A stretch of DNA of 64,000 nt from Methylomarinum sp. Ch1-1 (GTDB taxonomy: Bacteria; Pseudomonadota; Gammaproteobacteria; Methylococcales; Methylomonadaceae), in contig NZ_CP157743.1 of assembly GCF_030717995.2 (NCBI RefSeq), positions 744,001 through 808,000 of the forward strand, given 5' to 3'. The notes below the pieces were generated by a model. The model did no database searches. It was not told the DNA's origin and saw only the letters and a program-made list of their open reading frames with translations. A program made the position numbers and the translations under genes. Shown here in pieces: positions 39,253 to 47,795 of the stretch (positions are counted from its first letter, which is position 1; every line of letters starts with the position of its first letter).

Positions 39253-42060
39253 ATGGTCAATCAAAATCCAGAACAAAAAGCCCGTGACCAAATAGACGCT
39301 TTGCTCGCGCAAGCGGGATGGGTCGTGCAGGACAAAAAGAAAATCGATTTCTCTGCTGCCACGGGAATTTCTGTCCGCGAGTATCAGACCGATGTCGGCC
39401 CAGCTGATTATGTGCTGTTTGTTGATAAACAAGCCGTGGGCGTAATTGAAGCCAAACCTGAAGCCTGGGGCGAGAAGATCACCACGGTTGAAGATCAGTC
39501 GCAAGGGTATGCGAACGCCACCTTGAAATGGGTAAACAACAGCCAGCCTTTGCGCTTCGTGTATGAAAGTACCGGCGTCATTACCCGCTTTACTGATGGT
39601 TTAGATCCACACCCACGCTCCCGCGAAGTGTTTAACTTCCACCGCCCGGAAACCCTTGCCAAATGGCTGAAAGAGCCCAAAAGCCTGCGAGGTCGTTTGC
39701 AGGATTTCCCGCCATTGATCAAAGAAGGTCTGCGTGATTGCCAGATTACCGCCATCACCAACCTGGAAGAGTCCTTCAAGCAAGACAAGCCCCGCGCCCT
39801 GGTACAGATGGCCACTGGCTCAGGTAAAACCTTTACTGCGATTACAGCCAGTTATCGTCTGTTACGCGAGCCCGTGAGTGCCAATCGCATTCTCTTTCTG
39901 GTGGATACCAAGAATCTTGGGGAGCAGGCAGAACAAGAGTTCATGAGCTTCGTGCCAAACGACGATAACCGAAAGTTTACTGAGCTTTACACGGTACAGC
40001 GGCTGAAGAATCAATACATCGCCAAAGATGCCCAGGTCTGTATCAGCACCATCCAGCGCATGTATTCCATTTTAAAAGATGAACCGTTAGACGAATCACT
40101 CGAAGAGCAGAACCCGGCTGAGCAATTCACTAAGCCTAAAGAGCCACTGCCGGTCGTATACAACGAAAAGATCCCACCCGAGTTTTTCGATGTCATCATC
40201 ATAGATGAATGCCACCGCTCAATTTACAATCTGTGGCGGCAGGTGTTGGAGTATTTTGATGCCTACCTGGTCGGCCTGACTGCCACACCGGACAACCGCA
40301 CCTACGGCTTCTTCCGCAAAAACGTGGTCAGCGAATACAACCACGAAAAAGCCGTGGCCGATGGTGTTAACGTCGGTAACGAGATCTTTGTGATCGAAAC
40401 CGAAAAGACCAAGCAAGGCGGCAAAATCGAAGCCAAACAACAGGTAGAGCGCCGCGAGCGCACCACCCGCCGCAAGCGCTGGGAGCAACAGGATCAGGAC
40501 GAAGCCTACACCGCGAAACAGCTTGATCGCGACATTGTTAACCCCGACCAGATTCGCACCGTTACCCGAACATTCAGGGATGCGCTACCGGCCATATTCC
40601 CTGGGCGTAAAGAAGTGCCCAAAACCCTGATCTTTGCCAAAACCGACAGCCACGCCGATGACATCATTCAAACCGTGCGCGAAGAGTTTGGCGAAAGTAA
40701 CCAGTTTTGCAAAAAAGTCACCTACCGCGTAGCCAATGACAAGACCGATGCCGACGGCAACGTGATTGAAAAAGGGGAAGATCCAAAATCCGTGCTCGCC
40801 CAGTTCCGCAACGATTACTACCCGCGTATCGCCGTTACCGTCGATATGATTGCCACAGGTACCGACGTCAAGGCGCTGGAATGCCTGCTGTTTATGCGCG
40901 ATGTCAAAAGCAAAAACTACTTTGAACAAATGAAGGGGCGCGGCACCCGCACACTGGATAAAGACAGTCTGCAAAAGGTGACACCATCCGCGCAAAGCGC
41001 CAAAACCCATTATGTGATTGTCGATGCCATCGGCGTGACCAAATCCGTCAAAACCGCCAGCCAACCGCTGATCACCAAACCTAGCGTGCCGCTGAAAGAC
41101 CTGGCCATGGGCGTGATGATGGGAGCGAGTGACAGCGACACTGTTTCATCGCTGGCAGGCCGCTTGGCTCGGCTGGACAAGCAACTGGATGACAAGGAAC
41201 GCGCCCGCATTGCGGAAAAGGCCGGTGGCACGCCACTACTGATGATCGTGGGTGAACTCTTCAACGCCATTGATGGCGACCGCGTAGAGCAAAAAGCATT
41301 GGAAATCGCAGGCCAGCCCGTCGGTACCGACCCCGGTGACGATGCCCGCAACAAAGCTCAGCAACAACTGGTCAGTCAGGTGGCAAACGTGTTTAACGGC
41401 GAATTGATCGAGCTGATTGATTCAATCCGCCGCGACAAAGAACAAACCATCGTTCACGACGACCTGGATACAGTACTCAAAGCCGAGTGGGATGGTGAAA
41501 CCACCGAAAACGCCAAGATGCTCACCCAGGAGTTTGCCGACTACTTGCAAGAACAGGCTGATGAAATTGATGCGCTCGCCATCTATTTCCATACACCAGC
41601 ACGCCGTGCTGAGGTGACCTACCCACAAATCAAAGCCCTGTTGGAAAAGCTCAAGCAAGACCGCCCCAAACTCGCGCCGTTACGCATCTGGCAGGCTTAC
41701 GCCCATTTGGATAACTATACCGGTGAAAACCCATTGACCGAACTTACCGCCTTAGTCGCACTGGTTCGCCGGGTGTGTGGCATCGATAGTCAAATCACGC
41801 CCTTTAGCAGCACCGTAAGAAAGAACTTTCAGGATTGGATCATGAAGTACCACTCAGGTAATTCAGAAAAATTTAATGAACAACAAATGCAATGGCTGCA
41901 AGCCATTCGCGACCATATCGCCAGTTCCTTTCACTTTGAACGCGATGATCTGGATATGACTCCCTTCGACGCCAAAGGCGGCTTAATGGGCATGTACCAG
42001 CAGTTTGGTGACAAGATGGATTGGGTGATTGATGAGCTGAATCGGGAGTTGGTGGCGTGA
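39253..42060 (+). CDS. hsdR: type I restriction enzyme, R (endonuclease/translocase) subunit
   Basis: A 935-residue motor and nuclease subunit. The PD-(D/E)xK nuclease is N-terminal: D52 and E66-x-K68 (VGVIEAK). The SF2 translocase follows: Walker A ATGSGKT (187-193), DECH box (318-321), LTATP, TLIFAKTDSHADD and QMKGRGTRT. The C-terminal third resembles the EcoEI R C-terminal domain that binds the methylase. All key residues are present, so it should be active. It is followed by hsdS with a one-base TGATG overlap. The M subunit is not adjacent; it lies five genes downstream. Confidence 0.95.
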   Translation: MVNQNPEQKARDQIDALLAQAGWVVQDKKKIDFSAATGISVREYQTDVGPADYVLFVDKQAVGVIEAKPEAWGEKITTVEDQSQGYANATLKWVNNSQPLRFVYESTGVITRFTDGLDPHPRSREVFNFHRPETLAKWLKEPKSLRGRLQDFPPLIKEGLRDCQITAITNLEESFKQDKPRALVQMATGSGKTFTAITASYRLLREPVSANRILFLVDTKNLGEQAEQEFMSFVPNDDNRKFTELYTVQRLKNQYIAKDAQVCISTIQRMYSILKDEPLDESLEEQNPAEQFTKPKEPLPVVYNEKIPPEFFDVIIIDECHRSIYNLWRQVLEYFDAYLVGLTATPDNRTYGFFRKNVVSEYNHEKAVADGVNVGNEIFVIETEKTKQGGKIEAKQQVERRERTTRRKRWEQQDQDEAYTAKQLDRDIVNPDQIRTVTRTFRDALPAIFPGRKEVPKTLIFAKTDSHADDIIQTVREEFGESNQFCKKVTYRVANDKTDADGNVIEKGEDPKSVLAQFRNDYYPRIAVTVDMIATGTDVKALECLLFMRDVKSKNYFEQMKGRGTRTLDKDSLQKVTPSAQSAKTHYVIVDAIGVTKSVKTASQPLITKPSVPLKDLAMGVMMGASDSDTVSSLAGRLARLDKQLDDKERARIAEKAGGTPLLMIVGELFNAIDGDRVEQKALEIAGQPVGTDPGDDARNKAQQQLVSQVANVFNGELIELIDSIRRDKEQTIVHDDLDTVLKAEWDGETTENAKMLTQEFADYLQEQADEIDALAIYFHTPARRAEVTYPQIKALLEKLKQDRPKLAPLRIWQAYAHLDNYTGENPLTELTALVALVRRVCGIDSQITPFSSTVRKNFQDWIMKYHSGNSEKFNEQQMQWLQAIRDHIASSFHFERDDLDMTPFDAKGGLMGMYQQFGDKMDWVIDELNRELVA

Positions 42061-43574
42061 TGAGTAATTTATACGGGGTGCTGCCACCTTCTTGGGAAAG
42101 CGTTAAGCTCGGGCAATTTGTCGAAAATGAAAAAGGGAAAAAACCCAAAAAGCAGACAGCAGAAAAAACGGCTGAGTCTAGCCTTCCTTATGTTGATATA
42201 GAGGCTTTCGATGAAGGTAATATTAAGTCTTGGACTGATGGTGAGGGCTGTCGAATTTGTTATGAGTCAGACTTCCTAATGGTTTGGGATGGCTCGCGTT
42301 CGGGGTTGGTCGGAAAAGGTATGCACGGTGCATTAGGAAGCACACTTGTGCGCATCAATTTCCCGGGGATGAACAATCAATATGCGTATTATTTTCTCCT
42401 ATCTAAATATCAAGAAATCAATACGCGAGCCAAGGGAAGCGGGACTCCTCATGTTGATCCAGATCTACTCTGGAATTATCAATTTCCTATTGCTCCTTTC
42501 AACGAACAAAAACGCATTGTAGCCAAAATCGAAGAGCTGTTCTCCGAATTGGACAACGGCATTGCCGCGCTGAAGACCGCCCGCGAACAACTCAAAGTCT
42601 ACCGCCAGGCCGTGCTCAAACATGCCTTTGAAGGCAAACTAACAGCAAAGTGGCGGGAAGATAATGGCTACAAGCTGGAATCCCCCGAACAACTCCTCGC
42701 CCGTATTCAACAAGAACGCGAAGCTCGTTACCAGCAACAGCTGGAAGAGTGGAAAGCCGCTGTAGAAGCGTGGGAAGCGAATGGCAAAGAGGGGAAAAAG
42801 CCGGGAAAGCCAAAAGAATTTGAAAAACAAGGTGAGATAGGCGCTGGCTCCGAAATAGATTTCGATATTCCCGAAACATGGGAATCTATGCTTATGGGGC
42901 ACGTTTTTTCGGTTCACGTTGGTGCAACCCCAAGTCGGAAAAAGAATGAATTCTGGAATGGCGATATATTTTGGGTAAGTAGTGGAGAAGTCGCTTTCTG
43001 CGAAATCCATAAAACAACCGAGACTATAACCACGAAAGGATACGGGAACACCTCAACGGAAATACACCAGGAAGGCACGGTTTTGTTAGCAATGATTGGC
43101 GAGGGTAAAACCAGAGGTCAAGCCGCTATTCTTCGAGTTCCAGCAGCTCACAATCAAAACACTGCGGCGATTAGAGTATCTGAGGTTGGTTTGCCGCCAG
43201 AGTATATCTATTATTTTCTCCAGTATCAGTATGAGCAGACCAGACGAGTAGGTTCCGGTAACAATCAAAAGGCACTGAATAAAAGCCGGGTAGCAAGTAT
43301 TCAGTTCCCACTTTGTTCCGTCGAAGAACAAATGGCGGTAGTACAAGCACTATCCGAGAAACTATCTTTTGTCGAAAACTTAGATAATGAATTGAATATT
43401 CAGTTAGTGAAAGCCGAAACCCTACGCCAGTCTATCTTGAAAAAAGCCTTCTCTGGCCAGTTGGTTCCCCAAGACGCCAACGATGAACCTGCCAGTGAGC
43501 TGCTGGCACGTATACAAGCCGAGAGAGAAACGTCTAAGGCAAACAGCACTACAAAGACAAGGAGGGCAAAATGA
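42060..43574 (+). CDS. hsdS: type I restriction-modification specificity subunit
   Basis: A 504-residue subunit with two target-recognition domains, each followed by a conserved helix. The first helix region is PFNEQKRIVAKIEELFSELD and the second is SVEEQMAVVQALSEKLSFVE, both followed by the L(R)QxxLKxAFxGKL/Q motif (AVLKHAFEGKL; SILKKAFSGQL). A charged linker (about 215-270) separates the halves. It decides the DNA target of both cutting and methylation; the target cannot be read from sequence. Start ATG 42060 overlaps the hsdR stop. The end overlaps the SIR2 gene as ATGA. Confidence 0.94.
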   Translation: MSNLYGVLPPSWESVKLGQFVENEKGKKPKKQTAEKTAESSLPYVDIEAFDEGNIKSWTDGEGCRICYESDFLMVWDGSRSGLVGKGMHGALGSTLVRINFPGMNNQYAYYFLLSKYQEINTRAKGSGTPHVDPDLLWNYQFPIAPFNEQKRIVAKIEELFSELDNGIAALKTAREQLKVYRQAVLKHAFEGKLTAKWREDNGYKLESPEQLLARIQQEREARYQQQLEEWKAAVEAWEANGKEGKKPGKPKEFEKQGEIGAGSEIDFDIPETWESMLMGHVFSVHVGATPSRKKNEFWNGDIFWVSSGEVAFCEIHKTTETITTKGYGNTSTEIHQEGTVLLAMIGEGKTRGQAAILRVPAAHNQNTAAIRVSEVGLPPEYIYYFLQYQYEQTRRVGSGNNQKALNKSRVASIQFPLCSVEEQMAVVQALSEKLSFVENLDNELNIQLVKAETLRQSILKKAFSGQLVPQDANDEPASELLARIQAERETSKANSTTKTRRAK

Positions 43575-44815
43575 GTATTGTCTGTATACGCGGCGACACC
43601 GCTTTAGACGAGCAAGATTTACGTGCGCATTTGGCGGCCATGCTGCGTCTGGAAAACACAGCTGTGCTGCTTGGTGCGGGGGCGTCCGTTGCCGCTGGCG
43701 GCATGACCATTGTACAGCTGTGGAAGGATTTTATCCGCGACCACGCTGATACTGCGGTGCGATTTGCAAATGACGGGTTTATCGCACAGGAAGATGTCGT
43801 TTTAGCCAACTTTGAAGGAGGCAACCCCAGAGCGCTGCCTAATATCGAAATTCTTCTGGATCAGTTGGAAATGGCGCAGATTGACTGGCACCGCCGCAAA
43901 CCCGCCAGTAGGAATTTAAAAACCCTCAAAAGCGACATAGCCATACTACTTAAATACGTGGTTAAAGCAGCCATACTGGATGAAGATGCATGGGCAAAAC
44001 CACCGGCATTTGATCGTTTACCTTATCACGTTAAATTGTTGCAACGCTTGGTTGGCGCTCGACAGCCTGGACAGGCAAGCCCATGGGTGTTTACTACAAA
44101 CTACGATCTGGCTGTGGAGTGGGCAGCCGAATCCGTAGGGATACACACACATACCGGGTTTGTCGGCATTCATAATCGCACATTCTCGCCACAATCTTTC
44201 GACTTGGGATACCGAAACATCAATGCCAAAGGTGAAGCCAGGTTTGGCTGTAACGATGTTTACTTGGCAAAACTACATGGCTCGCTAACCTGGCAATGTA
44301 CTGATGGCGAATATCGTGAACTGGCTGCACCTGAAGCTTGGCCGAAACTCAAAAAAATCGCTGATGGTGTGGAAGCAATAGACGAGTCACTGATGGTTTT
44401 CCCCAGGGCAGCTAAATATTTACAGACCGTTGGTTTTCTGTCTGGAGAGCTGTTCCGCCGCTTCTCCGACTTTCTAGCCAGGCCACAAAGCTGCATCATT
44501 TTGGCAGGCTATTCGTTTGGCGATGACCATATCAACCGCCTTCTACGCTCCGCACTGCTTAATCCAACACTGCAAGTCATTGCGTTTTTGCCAGAATTTA
44601 TAGGCACTGACCCAACGCAGCTTGAGGCACTTAAGCCTGAAGTGAAGCGCCTAATCGCTCTGAAATCGCCCCGCCTGACTTTTGTGGGCGGTGGCGCGAA
44701 TGCATATTTCAATCACATGGTCGACTTCCTGCCAGACCCTATGCTCTACGATTTGAAGGAGCAGGAATTTCGAGACAGAATAAAAGCGATATCTGGTGAC
44801 GAAGATGCTGAGTAG
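43571..44815 (+). CDS. SIR2-domain defence protein
   Basis: A 414-residue SIR2-like protein. NAD-binding and catalytic features are GAGAS (35-39), TTNYD (175-179, N177 and D179), H236 in KLHGSLTW and GYSFGDDHINRLL. SIR2 domains in phage defence usually hydrolyse NAD+ when triggered. It has a strong GGAGGG site 4 bases before the ATG, inside hsdS. Its 3' end overlaps a HerA ATPase gene. Adjacent SIR2 and HerA genes are the known two-gene SIR2-HerA (Nezha) anti-phage system, in which HerA assembles with SIR2 into a large complex. Catalytic residues are intact. Confidence 0.9.
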   Translation: MSIVCIRGDTALDEQDLRAHLAAMLRLENTAVLLGAGASVAAGGMTIVQLWKDFIRDHADTAVRFANDGFIAQEDVVLANFEGGNPRALPNIEILLDQLEMAQIDWHRRKPASRNLKTLKSDIAILLKYVVKAAILDEDAWAKPPAFDRLPYHVKLLQRLVGARQPGQASPWVFTTNYDLAVEWAAESVGIHTHTGFVGIHNRTFSPQSFDLGYRNINAKGEARFGCNDVYLAKLHGSLTWQCTDGEYRELAAPEAWPKLKKIADGVEAIDESLMVFPRAAKYLQTVGFLSGELFRRFSDFLARPQSCIILAGYSFGDDHINRLLRSALLNPTLQVIAFLPEFIGTDPTQLEALKPEVKRLIALKSPRLTFVGGGANAYFNHMVDFLPDPMLYDLKEQEFRDRIKAISGDEDAE

Positions 44816-46568
44816 AACCGCTATTGGCTATGTTGTTCAGATTGATGGCGGCCAGGTCACGCTCAATCTACTGGATCACCACCGTGGACAAATGGCGAGT
44901 CACTATCAAGGCGTCACTCCGGTAGGTGAAGTTGGCGGGCTGTTGGTTCTCGATGGGGGGTATCGGCTTTTTGTACTGAAAATTTCCGGCCTAAATTTTT
45001 CAGAACCCAAAGAAATTCATCGCCCTTCCGCAAGCAGCCAGAGTCAGAATGGCCAGCCTTTACGTCATTTGCATGGCACAGTAATTGGTTGGGTAGAGGC
45101 GGGAAGATTTGTATCCGACAATTTGGCATCACCGCCTTTGGGAGCAGAAGCCTTTCCACTAACAGGCGAAGAGTCGCAAATTGTACTTGGGGGGCCGGAG
45201 CCTGACGGGCCCATTACACTTGGTAACGAGTATAAAACAGGGAATAGTGTTAGGACTGGTCTAAACCGACTCTTGGCGCAGCATATTGCTGTTCTAGGAA
45301 GTTCAGGCCAAGGTAAAAGCTGCTTTACTGCCGCCGTTTTACAGCAACTAGCAGATATGCCGAACTCCCGCATTGTTATATTCGATATCAATGGGGAGTA
45401 CGATCGCGCATTCAGAAAATCTGAGAGTGCGATAGCTGCGGGCGACATGGAGTGCAGACTGCCAGAAGGTGCCTATCAGCATACCGTTATAGGTGAAGAT
45501 GCTGATGGTGCAGAAGGGTATCGTATTCCCTATTACGCGCTCGGCAGACAGGGCCTCAATCGACTTCTTTTGCCAAGTGAAAAAACACAGCGGCCAGCAT
45601 TGTCATTTGCCATCGACAACTTGAAATATATTCATTGGCACCCGGCTCAGCGAGGTGCATCGATTGATGGTGTTAATCCTGTTCTTTTTGATGATTGTCG
45701 CCAAAATGGTGCTGCGGAAGCTGACCGTGCAATCAATGCCCTCAGAGAACGTCAGGGCCAGCTCGCTCAAAATTGGCCTCACATGTCTGCTCTATCGGCT
45801 TTAGTTGCAGAGAGTCATAGCTTAGCGCCTAACAATAGAGGCGCTATTGAGCGAAATGGCTTTCAATATGGCAACGTCTCACCTCTTATCACCCGAATCC
45901 ATCGTCTAGTAGATGATGAGATGCTTCGAGCGGTCGTTGATGTAAGCGGTGGTGCTCCAGTCAATGGTGGCAACCTTGATATGCGGGCGGAAGGAGAACA
46001 CCTGGTCGATAAGATCTTTGGCTGTGCGGAGACTCAGTGGCGCGTGCACGTTGTGAATCTTCGCCAAGTACCGCAAGACTTAATGCCCCTCGTGCTGGGT
46101 TCGATGCTAGAGCTATATTCTCAAGTCCTGTTCCGCCGCGGACAAGGCAATAACCCAGCCACCTTGCTAGTACTTGAAGAGGCGCATCACTATCTGCGGC
46201 CCGTGCCTGATGGGGATTCAGGCACCTCATCGCTCGCATATGAAAGACTGGCTAAAGAAGGTCGTAAGTTTGGACTTGCACTATGGCTTAGTACACAGAG
46301 GCCGTCCGAAGTATCGCCAACAGTCCTTTCTCAGTGCAACACATGGGTTTCCTTTCGCCTTACATCCGAGCAAGACTTGCGTGTGATTTCATCTGCTTGC
46401 GAGTGGGCAGATAAACGTGAGGTATCTCGTATTGCAGGTCTACCCAGGCAACATGCCCTTGTAATGGGGGGGACTGTGGCCTTGCCAACCTGTATACGGT
46501 CCAAAAGTGCAGACCCAACACCTAAATCCGAGGATGGAAGATTTGATGGGTGGGCAACAAATGAGTAG
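44805..46568 (+). CDS. HerA-like (DUF87) ATPase, partner of SIR2
   Basis: A 587-residue HerA/FtsK-superfamily ATPase, from ATG 44805 (GTG 44796 is an alternative). It has a HAS-type beta-barrel near the N-terminus (IGYVVQIDGGQVTLNL), Walker A GSSGQGKS, the VIFDINGEYDRAF strand, Walker B LLVLEEAHHYL, and the hallmark LWLSTQRPSEVSPTVLSQCN. The start is inside the SIR2 gene, so the pair is coupled. The frame ends at TAG 46566-46568 but stays open for 59 further codons to TAA 46748. The product may therefore be cut short or read through. No ribosome-binding site supports an independent gene in that extension. Confidence 0.9.
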   Translation: MLSRTAIGYVVQIDGGQVTLNLLDHHRGQMASHYQGVTPVGEVGGLLVLDGGYRLFVLKISGLNFSEPKEIHRPSASSQSQNGQPLRHLHGTVIGWVEAGRFVSDNLASPPLGAEAFPLTGEESQIVLGGPEPDGPITLGNEYKTGNSVRTGLNRLLAQHIAVLGSSGQGKSCFTAAVLQQLADMPNSRIVIFDINGEYDRAFRKSESAIAAGDMECRLPEGAYQHTVIGEDADGAEGYRIPYYALGRQGLNRLLLPSEKTQRPALSFAIDNLKYIHWHPAQRGASIDGVNPVLFDDCRQNGAAEADRAINALRERQGQLAQNWPHMSALSALVAESHSLAPNNRGAIERNGFQYGNVSPLITRIHRLVDDEMLRAVVDVSGGAPVNGGNLDMRAEGEHLVDKIFGCAETQWRVHVVNLRQVPQDLMPLVLGSMLELYSQVLFRRGQGNNPATLLVLEEAHHYLRPVPDGDSGTSSLAYERLAKEGRKFGLALWLSTQRPSEVSPTVLSQCNTWVSFRLTSEQDLRVISSACEWADKREVSRIAGLPRQHALVMGGTVALPTCIRSKSADPTPKSEDGRFDGWATNE

Positions 46569-46772
46569 CAAGCTCCGAGTCAATGTCGACAACGTATCCC
46601 ACTGCACAAACGAAAGCGAACACATGGTGAACAAAAAAAGCTGGAATCCCCAGGGCAGCCGCAATACCAGGCGTCAAGCGGGGCCGAAAGCCCAAGGTGG
46701 CCTCCTGATGTTTTTGATCGTGATCCTCCACCCGAAAAGGTACAATAACCTCATATTGAGGAGGGCCCGATT
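46569..46772 (+). other. 204-bp gap; in-frame extension of HerA and leader of the AAA gene
   Basis: The HerA frame continues without a stop for 59 codons, reading in part QAPSQCRQRIPLHKRKRTHG and SPRWPPDVFDRDPPPEKVQ. A small CCTCA-TAT-TGAGG hairpin (46749-46761) lies just before the GGAGG site of the AAA gene and could hide it. This is the only real gap within the eight-gene locus, so an internal promoter is possible. Confidence 0.5.
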
Positions 46773-47780
46773 ATGGCCAGTGCAGACCAATTAAAGGCGC
46801 TGCTCCAGTCTCATCTGGAGGGCGACGAAAGCCGTTTTTACTCCGTTGCCATGCAGGTGGCGGCCCATGAAGCCAAGCGTGGCCATGGCAAGCTGGCTGA
46901 AGAGTTGCGTGCGCTGGTTGATCAGGCCAAATCCCGCCGGGCGGCTTTACCAGGGAGTATGCCAGATAGCAAGGCGGTGCCAATCAGCAAGCCAAGGGGT
47001 GAACTGGCTAACTTGCTTAGTGTGAGTTACCCCAAATCCCGCCTGGGAGATATGGTGCTTAATAACGAGCTTGCCCTACAGTTGGAGCGGATTATTCGCG
47101 AGCAGCGCCATGCCACGGAAATCCTGTCCCACGGGTTATCGCCACGGCGCAAGCTGCTGTTAGTCGGCCCACCCGGTACGGGCAAAACCATGACTGCATC
47201 GGTACTGGCCGGTGAACTGGGTCTGCCGTTGTTCCAGGTGCGTCTCGATGGGCTGATCACCAAGTTTATGGGCGAGACTGCAGCCAAGCTGCGGCAGATT
47301 TTTGAGTCGACCCACCATGCTCGCGGAGTGTATTTCTTTGATGAGTTTGATGCTATCGGCTCCCAACGGGGGTTGGCTAACGATGTGGGAGAAGTGCGTC
47401 GTATACTTAACAGCTTCCTGCAAATGATCGAGCAGGATGACTCCCACAGTTTGATCATCGGCGCCACCAACCACCCGGATATTCTGGATAACGCCCTGTT
47501 CCGCCGCTTTGATGATCTGCTGCATTACGAGTTGCCAGATGAAGCACATATTGCCAGTGTATTGAAGTCACGCTTGTCGCGTATGGCCGTTAAGAATACC
47601 TCTTGGAAGCGTTTGGCCACTAAGGCGCTTGGCTTGAGCTACGCGGAGCTCACTCGTGCTGCGGATGAGGTGTTGAAAACGGCGTTAATTGAACGAGCAG
47701 AAAAAATATCAGAAAAAGATATTTCGCAAGCACTGGAGGAACGCCGCAGGCTTTCCAACCGATTGAATAAGAACAGTTAA
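46773..47780 (+). CDS. AAA+ ATPase paired with a subtilase
   Basis: A 335-residue AAA+ ATPase. An N-terminal helical part of about 90 residues precedes Walker A GPPGTGKT (132-139), Walker B VYFFDEFDAIG (DE at 190-191), sensor 1 (IGATNHPD) and arginine finger (NALFRRFDD). The core is of the FtsH/Cdc48 type. It has its own GGAGG site and lies 15 bp before the subtilase gene. This two-gene AAA-subtilase arrangement is seen in other bacterial islands by my recollection, but I know of no assigned mechanism. A role in unfolding or feeding substrates to the protease, or in gating it, is inferred. Confidence 0.9.
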   Translation: MASADQLKALLQSHLEGDESRFYSVAMQVAAHEAKRGHGKLAEELRALVDQAKSRRAALPGSMPDSKAVPISKPRGELANLLSVSYPKSRLGDMVLNNELALQLERIIREQRHATEILSHGLSPRRKLLLVGPPGTGKTMTASVLAGELGLPLFQVRLDGLITKFMGETAAKLRQIFESTHHARGVYFFDEFDAIGSQRGLANDVGEVRRILNSFLQMIEQDDSHSLIIGATNHPDILDNALFRRFDDLLHYELPDEAHIASVLKSRLSRMAVKNTSWKRLATKALGLSYAELTRAADEVLKTALIERAEKISEKDISQALEERRRLSNRLNKNS

Positions 47781-47795
47781 CGATAAGGACATCAT

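Noticed and set aside
46507-46794. 95-codon open frame bridging HerA and the AAA gene
   Set aside because: It overlaps both genes out of frame and has no ribosome-binding site or recognisable domain.
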